Assembly: GCA_947644185.1 (NCBI GenBank)
Contig: CANRZC010000144.1
Location: 1 to 6,303 of the forward strand
Length of the DNA stretch: 6,303 bases
Reading direction: 5' to 3'
From: an uncultured Acetatifactor sp.
Lineage (GTDB): Bacteria > Bacillota > Clostridia > Lachnospirales > Lachnospiraceae
Part shown: one piece after another, positions 1 through 5,137 of the stretch
Layout: each line of letters opens with the position of its first letter
Position numbering within the stretch: the stretch's first letter is position 1
Notes under the pieces: model-generated
Told to the model about the DNA's origin: nothing
Seen by the model: only the letters and a program-made list of their open reading frames with translations
Databases searched by the model: none
Translations under genes and position numbers: made by a program

Positions 1-2
1 GC

Positions 3-1106
3 TATGATAGCGCTTCCGGACTTTTGATTCCTGAATGTACGGCGCAGATTCCCCCCTCCTATTTCCTGCTCTACGCGGTTTATCTCCCTTACCTGCTGTA
101 CAGGGCCATGATTCAGCACAGTATTTCCTTAAGCGCCATTGTCATTCTCCTGTCTGTTGTCAGGCGAATGGTGAAGCGCTCTGGCAAGCTTGTAGGATAC
201 CTGCCCCAGTTTGCCTACAATGGAGCCTTTATCGAAAAAATAAGACGCTTTCTGGCTTATGAACCAAAAATGGTAAGTGGCAATCAGCCCCTCCAGGGAA
301 GCTTTGAGAAGCTCACCCTGTCCCATGTGAGCTTTTCCTATGAGAATGCCAGGGATAATGGCGCAGAAGAAGGTACCTCCCCACAGGATGAGCCTGCTGC
401 GGAAATCCTTCATGACATCAGCCTGGAAATCAAAAAGGGGCAGAAAATTGCCTTGGTTGGCTACAATGGAGCAGGCAAGACCACACTTGTCAAGCTGCTG
501 ATGCGGCTTTATGATCCCACGAATGGTGAGATTTTGAGAAATAGTCAAAATATCAAAGACCTGCCGCTTCCTGATTACCGGAAGGAAATCGGCGCTGTCT
601 TCCAGGATTATCGCCTCTACGCCGCCTCCCTGCGGGAAAATGTGGTCATGGATCTGTGCACCATGGAAAAGGAGGAGACTTATCAGGTAGAGCGCGCCCT
701 GCACCAGGCCAAATTTGATCTGGGCGCCCGGAAGCTGAAATACCAGATCGAAACCCCTCTCACCACAGAGTTTGAGAAGGATGGGGTCAATCTCTCCGGA
801 GGCGAAAGTCAGAAGGTGGCCATTGCCAGAACCCTGTACCGAAACCATGCCTTGATCATCATGGATGAACCCTCCAGTGCGCTGGATCCAGCCGCAGAGT
901 ATCAGTTGAATCAGGAGCTGAAAGAACTGGCTGTCGACAAAACTGTAATCTTTATCTCCCACCGGCTGGCCACTGCCCGGGATGCCGACTGCATTTATAT
1001 GATGAAAAATGGGCGGATCGTAGAACAGGGAACCCATGCCGAACTCCTTGCCCAGAACGGAGAATACTGTAAAATGTGGGAATTACAGGCCAGCGGGTAT
1101 TGCTAG
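3..1106 (+). CDS. ABC exporter, C-terminal membrane segment plus ATP-binding domain (5' truncated)
   Basis: This is the 3' part of a type I ABC exporter (permease fused to ATPase) in the cytoplasmic membrane. The frame is open to the left edge, so the start lies outside the window; the TTG at 24 is only the first start-like codon. Counting from 24, residues ~10-60 include hydrophobic stretches typical of the last transmembrane helices. The ATPase follows: A-loop Tyr106, Walker A GYNGAGKTT (146-154), Q-loop Gln194, signature LSGGE (257-261), Walker B IIMDEP with catalytic Glu282, D-loop SALD (285-288) and H-loop His313. All catalytic residues are intact. An acidic hydrophilic stretch (about 107-127) separates the A-loop from the next strand and is longer than usual. 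Such exporters often work as heterodimers, so a partner half-transporter may lie upstream. The substrate cannot be told; peptide, lipid or drug are all possible. The stop TAG (1104-1106) lies inside a direct repeat flanking the adjoining element. Confidence 0.93.
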   Translation, partial: YDSASGLLIPECTAQIPPSYFLLYAVYLPYLLYRAMIQHSISLSAIVILLSVVRRMVKRSGKLVGYLPQFAYNGAFIEKIRRFLAYEPKMVSGNQPLQGSFEKLTLSHVSFSYENARDNGAEEGTSPQDEPAAEILHDISLEIKKGQKIALVGYNGAGKTTLVKLLMRLYDPTNGEILRNSQNIKDLPLPDYRKEIGAVFQDYRLYAASLRENVVMDLCTMEKEETYQVERALHQAKFDLGARKLKYQIETPLTTEFEKDGVNLSGGESQKVAIARTLYRNHALIIMDEPSSALDPAAEYQLNQELKELAVDKTVIFISHRLATARDADCIYMMKNGRIVEQGTHAELLAQNGEYCKMWELQASGYC

Positions 1107-1112
1107 GGGTAA
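1103..1112 (+). repeat. Left flanking direct repeat (candidate target-site duplication)
   Basis: CTAGGGGTAA, identical to 1269-1278 on the other side of the element. It contains the TAG stop codon of the ABC exporter gene and overlaps the left terminal repeat by GTAA, so the exact insertion point is ambiguous. Confidence 0.6.
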
Positions 1113-1123
1113 CAGTTCAGACA
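1109..1123 (+). repeat. Left terminal inverted repeat
   Basis: GTAACAGTTCAGACA, an exact reverse complement of 1253-1267. Its first bases can alternatively pair locally (GGTAAC 1108-1113 with GTTACC 1127-1132), giving a small hairpin at this end of the element. Confidence 0.85.
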
Positions 1124-1143
1124 CCCGTTACCGCGAAGTCAAT

Positions 1144-1181
1144 AATTGCAATGTGTCCCATGGACACATTTCTATGCAATT
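1144..1181. other. Bulged hairpin inside the element
   Basis: AATTGCA (1144-1150) pairs with TGCAATT (1175-1181), and ATGTGTCC (1151-1158) pairs with GGACACAT (1162-1169). The loop is 3 nt (CAT) and there is a 5-nt one-sided bulge at 1170-1174. This gives 15 base pairs in total. It could form in RNA from either strand or extrude as a cruciform. Confidence 0.7.
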
Positions 1182-1200
1182 TTGCGAGACTTTCGGGCGC

Positions 1201-1224
1201 CAAAACGCATTTTTTTGCGTTTTG
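1201..1224. other. Hairpin with six-T loop inside the element
   Basis: CAAAACGCA (1201-1209) pairs perfectly with TGCGTTTTG (1216-1224) around a loop of six T. There is no T-rich tail after the stem on the + strand, so it does not fit an ordinary intrinsic terminator. Confidence 0.7.
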
Positions 1225-1235
1225 TGTGCATCAGC

Positions 1236-1267
1236 GTAACAGTTCAGTGCCCTGTCTGAACTGTTAC
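1236..1267. other. 12-bp perfect hairpin at the right end of the element
   Basis: GTAACAGTTCAG (1236-1247) pairs with CTGAACTGTTAC (1256-1267) around the 8-nt loop TGCCCTGT. It resembles a terminator stem, but the following bases (ACTAGGGGTAATTG) are not a U tract. It might still help to end ABC transcription. Confidence 0.7.
1253..1267 (-). repeat. Right terminal inverted repeat
   Basis: TGTCTGAACTGTTAC, an exact reverse complement of 1109-1123. Twelve of these bases also pair with the nearby internal copy at 1236-1247, so this end can form a hairpin on its own. Confidence 0.85.
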
Positions 1268-1268
1268 A

Positions 1269-1278
1269 CTAGGGGTAA
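1269..1278 (+). repeat. Right flanking direct repeat (candidate target-site duplication)
   Basis: CTAGGGGTAA, an exact copy of 1103-1112, separated from the right terminal repeat by one base (A1268). It continues as TTGTTTCA, loosely like the CAGTTCA that follows the left copy, so it could also be a decayed extra copy of the element end. Confidence 0.6.
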
Positions 1279-1309
1279 TTGTTTCATGTTAATACCTTAA
1301 GATTTTTCT

Positions 1310-1337
1310 TTCATTTTCCAGGAACCTGTGCTATACT
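1310..1337 (+). promoter_or_regulatory. Probable promoter of the proBAC cluster
   Basis: An extended -10 element, TG-C-TATACT, lies at 1329-1337 (TATACT matches TATAAT at five of six positions). A weak -35 (TTCATT, 1310-1315) sits 16 bp upstream. Transcription would start near 1344 and give a leader of about 90 nt before proB. It is the only good vegetative promoter seen between the ABC gene and proB. Confidence 0.55.
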
Positions 1338-1368
1338 TGGTTAAATTTGCTGATCAGGGTTTCAGAAC

Positions 1369-1387
1369 CTGTGTCAATGAGACACAG
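1369..1387 (+). other. Hairpin in the proB leader
   Basis: CTGTGTC (1369-1375) pairs with GACACAG (1381-1387) around the loop AATGA. It lies between the predicted transcription start and the proB ribosome binding site, with no T tract after it. It may stabilise the 5' end or be a binding site. I see no T-box consensus or other recognisable riboswitch in this leader. Confidence 0.5.
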
Positions 1388-1417
1388 TGGGTAGATCCAT
1401 GGCGGTTTATCTTTTAC

Positions 1418-1425
1418 AGGAGAGG
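1418..1425 (+). promoter_or_regulatory. proB ribosome binding site (decides the TTG start)
   Basis: AGGAGAGG lies 7 nt ahead of the TTG at 1433. It rules out the upstream in-frame GTG at 1328, which lies within the predicted promoter and has no such site. Confidence 0.85.
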
Positions 1426-1432
1426 TAGCATC

Positions 1433-2230
1433 TTGAAACAGAAAGAAAAACGTATTGTAGTCAAAGTAGGGACTTCCACCCTGACCCATGAATCCGGCAC
1501 ACCAAATTTAAGGCGCATGGAGCTCTTGGCCCGGATTCTCTCGGACATGCATGGAATGGGGCATGAAGTGATTCTAGTATTCTCCGGTGCTATCGCCGTA
1601 GGGGCATCCAGGCTGGGCATGAAAGATCGCCCTGGAGAGCTTCGGATGAAGCAGGCTGCTGCGGCAGTGGGGCAATGCCGGATGATGCATATATTTGATC
1701 AATTCTTCTCAGAATATGGCCAAACTACCGCACAGATTCTATTGACCGGAGAGGATGTGGAGGATACCTGTCGGAAGGAGCACTTAAAGGGAACCTTCTT
1801 TGCCCTGCTGGAGATGGGCGTCATCCCGGTGGTCAATGAAAATGACTCTGTCTCCTCTGCAGAAATCGAAACTGGTCGGCACAAGGTTCTAGGGGACAAT
1901 GATACTCTGTCCGCCATTGTGGCAAAGCTGTGCCAGGCAGATCTGCTGGTGCTGCTCAGCGATATCGACGGACTCTATGACGCTGACCCAAAGACCCACC
2001 CAGAGGCAAAGCTTCTGCATCAGGTGACTGCACTGACCCCGGAGATTCTGGAAATGGCTGGCGGTGCCGGCACCTGGCGAGGCACTGGGGGCATGGCTAC
2101 TAAACTCTCCGCCGCACGCATTGCCATGGAGGCTGGCTGTGACATGGTCATAGCCAATGGAGCTGGTATGGAGGACCTCTATGGCATTGTGGAAGGAGCA
2201 GCAATTGGCACGCGGTTTCTGGCACAGTAA
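1433..2230 (+). CDS. proB: Glutamate 5-kinase, short form without PUA domain
   Basis: ProB transfers phosphate from ATP to glutamate to make gamma-glutamyl phosphate, the first step of proline synthesis in the cytoplasm and normally the step inhibited by proline. The 265-residue protein is an amino-acid kinase fold throughout: VVKVGTSTLT (9-18) near the N-terminus, SGAIAVG (51-57), NENDSVS (135-141), GDNDTLSAIVA (154-164), LLSDIDGLYDADP (174-186) and GTGGMATKL (217-225). All are characteristic of glutamate 5-kinases. The protein ends after the kinase domain and lacks the C-terminal PUA domain of the ~367-residue E. coli enzyme, as in many short-form ProB proteins. The start is TTG, chosen because a strong AGGAGAGG precedes it and it places the kinase motif at the expected distance. 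It heads the proB-proA-proC cluster and is followed by proA after 69 bp. Confidence 0.96.
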   Translation: MKQKEKRIVVKVGTSTLTHESGTPNLRRMELLARILSDMHGMGHEVILVFSGAIAVGASRLGMKDRPGELRMKQAAAAVGQCRMMHIFDQFFSEYGQTTAQILLTGEDVEDTCRKEHLKGTFFALLEMGVIPVVNENDSVSSAEIETGRHKVLGDNDTLSAIVAKLCQADLLVLLSDIDGLYDADPKTHPEAKLLHQVTALTPEILEMAGGAGTWRGTGGMATKLSAARIAMEAGCDMVIANGAGMEDLYGIVEGAAIGTRFLAQ

Positions 2231-2247
2231 TCCCGCTATTATGACAT

Positions 2248-2263
2248 GCCTTTTTCAAAAGGC
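2248..2263 (+). other. Small hairpin between proB and proA
   Basis: GCCTTT pairs with AAAGGC around the loop TTCA. A second weak stem (CAGTT 2267-2271 with AACTG 2276-2280) follows directly, just ahead of the proA ribosome binding site. Neither has the GC content or U tail of a convincing terminator; they may modulate proA translation or be incidental. Confidence 0.35.
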
Positions 2264-2286
2264 TCACAGTTTTTCAACTGGAAATC

Positions 2287-2292
2287 AGGAGG
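2287..2292 (+). promoter_or_regulatory. proA ribosome binding site
   Basis: A perfect AGGAGG lies 7 nt before the ATG at 2300. It selects this start over the in-frame ATG at 2246, which has no ribosome binding site and overlaps a hairpin. Confidence 0.88.
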
Positions 2293-2299
2293 AATAGAA

Positions 2300-3550
2300 A
2301 TGACCACATTACAACAGCAGGGACAATCTGCAAAATCCGCTGCCTATCTTCTTTCCACTGCAAGCACAGCGAAAAAAGATGCTGCCCTGAAAGCTATTGG
2401 AGACATTCTGAAAGGCAGACAGCAGGAATGGCTGTCCGCAAATGCAAAGGATGTGGCTGTTGCCAGAGAGGCCGGAATGCGCCCGGCCATGCTGGATCGT
2501 CTCACCTTAACCCCAGAGCGCATTGACGGAATTGTGGAGGGCATCCGACAGATCCTCTCCCTGTCCGACCCCATCGGTGAAATAGACAAAATGGAAACCC
2601 GGCCTAATGGCCTTATCATTGGAAAGCGGCGAGTGCCCTTAGGCGTCATTGCCATCATCTACGAAGCCCGGCCCAATGTCACCGTGGACGCGGCAGCCCT
2701 GTGCTTAAAATCAGGCAATGCCTGTATCCTGCGGGGCGGCAAAGAGGCCATCCACTCCAACCGCCTTGCAGTGTCCCTGATGAGGGAGGCCCTGCTAGCT
2801 GCAGGTCTGCCTGCGGACTGCATCAGTCTGGTGCAGGACACCAGCAGAGAAAGTGCAACGGAGCTGATGCATTTGGATGGCTACGTGGATGTGCTGATTC
2901 CCAGGGGCGGGGCAGGGCTGATTCGCACCGTGGCAAAGGAGGCCAGCGTCCCAGTGATCCGCACTGGCGAGGGCGTCTGTCATATCTACGTGGACAGCGA
3001 GGCTGATCTGGACATGGCAGCCAATATTCTGTACAATGCCAAATGCTCCCGCCCTTCTGTGTGCAACGCGGTAGAATGTGTGCTGGTACAAAAAGACATT
3101 GCCCAGGCCTTCTGGGCAAAGGCACTGCCACTGCTAGACCGCCATCAAGTGGAGCTTCAGGCAGATGAATCAGCCTTGAGAATTTTGGGCAATCGGGCCA
3201 CACTTGCGTCGGAGGCGGATTGGGATACGGAATATGATGACTATATCCTTGCAGTGCGGACGGTGAAAGACATGGAGGAGGCCATGGCTTTCATCCAGGC
3301 TCACAGCACAGGACATTCAGAGTGCATCGTCACCGCCAATTACTTTAAGGCCCAACATTTCTTAAATGGAGTGGACGCAGCCGCCGTATATGTCAATGCT
3401 TCCACCCGTTTCACAGACGGCGGGGAATTCGGCTTAGGCGCAGAAATCGGCATTTCCACCCAGAAAATGCACGCCAGAGGGCCTATGGGGCTGGAGGAGC
3501 TGACCAGCTATAAATATGTGGTTTACGGCGAAGGGCAGGTCCGCCTGTGA
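2300..3550 (+). CDS. proA: Glutamate-5-semialdehyde dehydrogenase (gamma-glutamyl phosphate reductase)
   Basis: ProA uses NADPH to reduce gamma-glutamyl phosphate to glutamate-5-semialdehyde, which cyclises to pyrroline-5-carboxylate. The protein is 416 residues, almost the same as the 417 of E. coli ProA, which supports the ATG at 2300. It belongs to the aldehyde dehydrogenase superfamily. Visible family motifs are YEARPNVTVDAA, SGNACILRGGKEA (from about residue 138), PRGGAGLIRTV, and CSRPSVCNAVE, which holds the catalytic cysteine at residue 255. Near the C-terminus, the VYVNASTRFTDGGEFGLGAEIGIS region is also typical. No frameshift or missing key residue is seen. It lies 69 bp after proB and 94 bp before proC on the same strand. 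The labile phosphate intermediate is thought to be passed directly from ProB to ProA, which fits their adjacency. Confidence 0.97.
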   Translation: MTTLQQQGQSAKSAAYLLSTASTAKKDAALKAIGDILKGRQQEWLSANAKDVAVAREAGMRPAMLDRLTLTPERIDGIVEGIRQILSLSDPIGEIDKMETRPNGLIIGKRRVPLGVIAIIYEARPNVTVDAAALCLKSGNACILRGGKEAIHSNRLAVSLMREALLAAGLPADCISLVQDTSRESATELMHLDGYVDVLIPRGGAGLIRTVAKEASVPVIRTGEGVCHIYVDSEADLDMAANILYNAKCSRPSVCNAVECVLVQKDIAQAFWAKALPLLDRHQVELQADESALRILGNRATLASEADWDTEYDDYILAVRTVKDMEEAMAFIQAHSTGHSECIVTANYFKAQHFLNGVDAAAVYVNASTRFTDGGEFGLGAEIGISTQKMHARGPMGLEELTSYKYVVYGEGQVRL

Positions 3551-3581
3551 AGATTGCATGCCCCACCCTTGGTTTTGACAT

Positions 3582-3616
3582 ACAATAGAATCCACGCTTC
3601 GCGAGTCTTCTATTGT
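3582..3616 (+). other. Strong hairpin ahead of proC
   Basis: ACAATAGAA (3582-3590) pairs perfectly with TTCTATTGT (3608-3616). Inside, CGC (3595-3597) pairs with GCG (3601-3603) around TTC, leaving a symmetric 4x4 internal loop. The stem ends 14 nt before the proC ribosome binding site. No U tract follows, so it is more likely an RNA stability, processing or attenuation element than an intrinsic terminator. It could also be a protein-binding DNA palindrome. Confidence 0.6.
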
Positions 3617-3630
3617 CATGAATAATTTTC

Positions 3631-3635
3631 AGGAG
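3631..3635 (+). promoter_or_regulatory. proC ribosome binding site (decides the start)
   Basis: AGGAG lies 9 nt before the ATG at 3645. The in-frame ATG at 3618 directly abuts the hairpin and has no ribosome binding site, so the downstream ATG is preferred. Confidence 0.8.
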
Positions 3636-3644
3636 ATACATTAC

Positions 3645-4457
3645 ATGGATAAGAAAGATACGGTTTTTGGTTTTATTGGCACAGGTAATATGGGCGGTGC
3701 GCTGGCCCAGGCTGTCAGGCACAATATCCAGGGTTCTCAGATTCTTCTGGCCAACCGCTCCCCGGAAAAAGCATTGGCCCTGGCCCAGGAGCTGGAGGCA
3801 AGAACCGCAGATAATCAGGACATCGCCAGAGAGGCGGATTACATTATTTTAGGTGTAAAACCCCAGTTGATGGAAGAGGTTCTGGCGGAAATCGCTCCTG
3901 TGCTGGCGCTGCGAGAAAGCCCCTTCCTTCTGGTGACCATGGCCACAGGCCTGACCATTGCCAGAATACAGGACCTGGCAGGCAGAGCCTATCCGGTTAT
4001 CCGCATCATGCCTAATACCCCGGTGTCCATCGGAGAAGGTATGGTACAGTATGCATACAGCGAAAATGTCACAGAGGAAGCCCTGCAGGTGTTCCTCAAT
4101 GCCTTCGCCTGGGCCGGAAGATTTTCTTCCATCCCAGAATTCCGGATGGATGCCGGTTCCGCTGTCTCTGCCTGCGGCCCTGCCTTTGCGGATATCTTTT
4201 TAGAGGCCATGGCTGACGGCGGCGTAGCCTGCGGTCTGTCCAGAGAACAGGCTATGGAGCTGGCGGCACAGATGCTGGCTGGCACGGCAAAGTTAGCTCT
4301 TGTCTCCGGCCAGCACCCCGCTGCCCTGAAGGACGCTGTCTGCTCTCCTGGGGGCACCACCATCCAGGGTGTGCGCAAGCTAGAAGAGTCAGGCTTCCGA
4401 GGCGCCGTGATCAATGCTGTCATCGCCGCCTACGAGAGGACGCTGGAGCTAAAGTAA
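3645..4457 (+). CDS. proC: Pyrroline-5-carboxylate reductase
   Basis: ProC reduces pyrroline-5-carboxylate to L-proline with NAD(P)H, the last step of the pathway. The 270-residue product matches the usual length (about 269 in E. coli). The N-terminal Rossmann fold carries FGFIGTGNMGGAL with the glycine motif at residues 12-17, then ANRSPEKA after the second strand, where cofactor choice is set, and IILGVKPQ. MPNTPVSIGEG and the helical dimerisation domain follow (SACGPAFADIFLEAMADGG), then the family signature LKDAVCSPGGTTI at 228-240. It is the third gene of the proBAC cluster. The 94-bp gap to proA contains a strong hairpin, so proC may be expressed at a different level from proBA. Its stop codon lies only 6 bp from the end of the converging TetR gene, with no obvious terminator. 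Confidence 0.97.
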   Translation: MDKKDTVFGFIGTGNMGGALAQAVRHNIQGSQILLANRSPEKALALAQELEARTADNQDIAREADYIILGVKPQLMEEVLAEIAPVLALRESPFLLVTMATGLTIARIQDLAGRAYPVIRIMPNTPVSIGEGMVQYAYSENVTEEALQVFLNAFAWAGRFSSIPEFRMDAGSAVSACGPAFADIFLEAMADGGVACGLSREQAMELAAQMLAGTAKLALVSGQHPAALKDAVCSPGGTTIQGVRKLEESGFRGAVINAVIAAYERTLELK

Positions 4458-4463
4458 AAAGTG

Positions 4464-5036
4464 TCAATTCTCCGATGATACAAAGATCTCCCGATTAGGC
4501 CTGTACTCCGCTTGAATGATTCGCTCCATTTCCTCTGGGCTTTCCTTGCAGCCTTCTCTGACCCACCTGCGTATCACAGCGGACAGGCCCTCACAGAAGA
4601 AGGTCTGGTGATACAGCAGCTCCTCCCTGGAGGCAAAGCCCATAATAGGCACAATTTTGTCTATATTGTCCCGCAACTCCACAGGCAGCCTGTCATAGGT
4701 CAGGTTTACACCTCCCATGGCTCCCAGATACATATTGAAAAAGCTCCTGTGCTGCCCCACCAATTCAAAAAGCTTTCTGAATCCATGGGCCCGCATGCCC
4801 TTCCCCTCCTCCATGAATATGTCCATCATCTGCTGATACATCTCCGCCACCAAATGATCCATCAGATCCGCCACGTCTTTATAGTGGACATAGAACGTGG
4901 TCCGGTGGATATTGGCTCTGCTGCAGATCTCACTGACCGATATCCGGCTGATATCTTTTTCTCCCAGCAGGTTCAAAAAGACCCACTTTATTTTATTTTC
5001 GGTTTGCACAGTTCTCTGGTTTCCTTTGACATTCAT
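4464..5036 (-). CDS. TetR/AcrR-family transcriptional regulator
   Basis: This is a 190-residue DNA-binding regulator. The N-terminal region (about 8-55) is a TetR-type domain: helix-turn-helix at about 33-52, read as ISVSEICSRANIHRTTFYVHY, with the family-typical TTFY..Y end of the recognition helix. The C-terminal part is helical and divergent, as expected of a ligand-binding and dimerisation domain; its effector is unknown. The start ATG (5034-5036) has a perfect AGGAGG (plus-strand CCTCCT, 5045-5050) 8 nt upstream. It is divergently arranged with a MATE efflux gene across about 145 bp that carries three related palindromic motifs, so it most likely represses the pump and itself until a pump substrate binds. 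The link to proline genes appears to be neighbourhood only: it converges on proC with a 6-bp gap. Confidence 0.93.
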   Translation of the reverse strand: MNVKGNQRTVQTENKIKWVFLNLLGEKDISRISVSEICSRANIHRTTFYVHYKDVADLMDHLVAEMYQQMMDIFMEEGKGMRAHGFRKLFELVGQHRSFFNMYLGAMGGVNLTYDRLPVELRDNIDKIVPIMGFASREELLYHQTFFCEGLSAVIRRWVREGCKESPEEMERIIQAEYRPNREIFVSSEN

Positions 5037-5044
5037 AAAACTAT

Positions 5045-5050
5045 CCTCCT
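5045..5050 (-). promoter_or_regulatory. Ribosome binding site of the TetR gene
   Basis: AGGAGG on the minus strand, 8 nt before the ATG. It fixes the start at 5036. Confidence 0.85.
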
Positions 5051-5062
5051 GGCTCTATTATT

Positions 5063-5076
5063 TCGACACTTGTACA
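5063..5076. promoter_or_regulatory. Candidate TetR operator, site 1
   Basis: TCGACACTTGTACA, with the symmetric core ACA-NN-TGT. It lies in the predicted TetR-gene leader and 11 bp upstream of the MATE -35 box. Together with the sites at 5094 and 5131 it fits TCKACANNTGTA. Confidence 0.55.
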
Positions 5077-5087
5077 TAAATTGACGG

Positions 5088-5116
5088 TTGTTTTCTACAC
5101 CTGTAGCTATTATAAT
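5088..5116 (+). promoter_or_regulatory. Probable promoter of the MATE gene
   Basis: TTGTTT (5088-5093) and a perfect TATAAT (5111-5116) are separated by 17 bp, with transcription expected near 5123. A better -35 match, TTGACG at 5081-5086, is too far away (24 bp) to pair with this -10. Confidence 0.6.
5094..5107. promoter_or_regulatory. Candidate TetR operator, site 2
   Basis: TCTACACCTGTAGC, containing the perfect inverted repeat CTACA-CC-TGTAG (5095-5106). It lies in the spacer between the -35 and -10 boxes of the MATE promoter and covers the predicted start of the TetR transcript. Its centre is 31 bp from that of site 1. Confidence 0.5.
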
Positions 5117-5118
5117 AG
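5107..5118. repeat. Perfect palindrome shared by the two divergent -10 boxes
   Basis: CTATTATAATAG reads the same on both strands and so supplies TATAAT in both directions. It sits at the centre of the divergent promoter pair. Confidence 0.7.
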
Positions 5119-5137
5119 AATTACATTCATTCGACAA
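5109..5137 (-). promoter_or_regulatory. Probable promoter of the TetR gene
   Basis: On the minus strand, TTGTCG (5132-5137) and a perfect TATAAT (5109-5114) are 17 bp apart, with transcription expected near 5102. The -10 shares bases with the MATE -10, and the -35 lies within operator-like site 3. Confidence 0.55.

Larger units (their letters stand above)
1109..1267. mobile_element. MITE-like non-coding inverted-repeat element, 159 bp
   Basis: A compact element is bounded by a perfect 15-bp terminal inverted repeat (GTAACAGTTCAGACA at 1109-1123, its reverse complement at 1253-1267). It contains no plausible gene, but it does hold two strong internal hairpins (1144-1181 and 1201-1224) and an extra direct copy of the first 12 bases at 1236-1247. 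The 10-mer CTAGGGGTAA flanks it at 1103-1112 and 1269-1278, like a target-site duplication, although the left copy overlaps the terminal repeat by four bases. Small size, terminal repeats, flanking repeats and lack of coding capacity are the usual hallmarks of MITEs or other small dispersed intergenic repeats. That it is mobile or multi-copy is inference; only one copy is visible here. It could instead be a structured RNA or a complex terminator for the ABC gene. Confidence 0.6.

Noticed and set aside
129..1037. Long open frame of 302 codons on the minus strand opposite the ABC exporter gene
   Set aside because: The plus strand has every ABC ATPase motif; the minus frame shows no recognisable domain and is a codon-usage shadow.
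1201..1267. Intrinsic terminator for the ABC gene
   Set aside because: The stems are strong, but neither is followed by a run of T on the transcribed strand; kept as hairpins instead.
1036..1300. Short open frames across the ABC gene end and the inverted-repeat element
   Set aside because: They run through hairpins and repeats, have no convincing ribosome binding site and no protein-like character.
1380..1410. Possible T-box-like GTGGGTAGATCCATGGCGG stretch before proB
   Set aside because: It only loosely resembles the T-box consensus; the predicted leader is too short for a T-box and no terminator with a U tract follows.
2246..2299. Upstream ATG at 2246 as the proA start
   Set aside because: It lacks a ribosome binding site and adds 18 residues not expected in the family; AGGAGG precedes the ATG at 2300.
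3575..3603. Internal promoter for proC based on the perfect TTGACA at 3575-3580
   Set aside because: At 15-18 bp spacing only GC-rich hairpin sequence is found (around CTTCGCG), with no acceptable -10 box.
3618..3644. Upstream ATG at 3618 as the proC start
   Set aside because: It has no ribosome binding site and abuts the hairpin; the ATG at 3645 has AGGAG at good spacing and gives the usual family length.
4512..5084. 190-codon plus-strand open frame opposite the TetR gene
   Set aside because: The minus strand encodes a clear TetR protein with a strong ribosome binding site; the plus-strand product looks like no known family.
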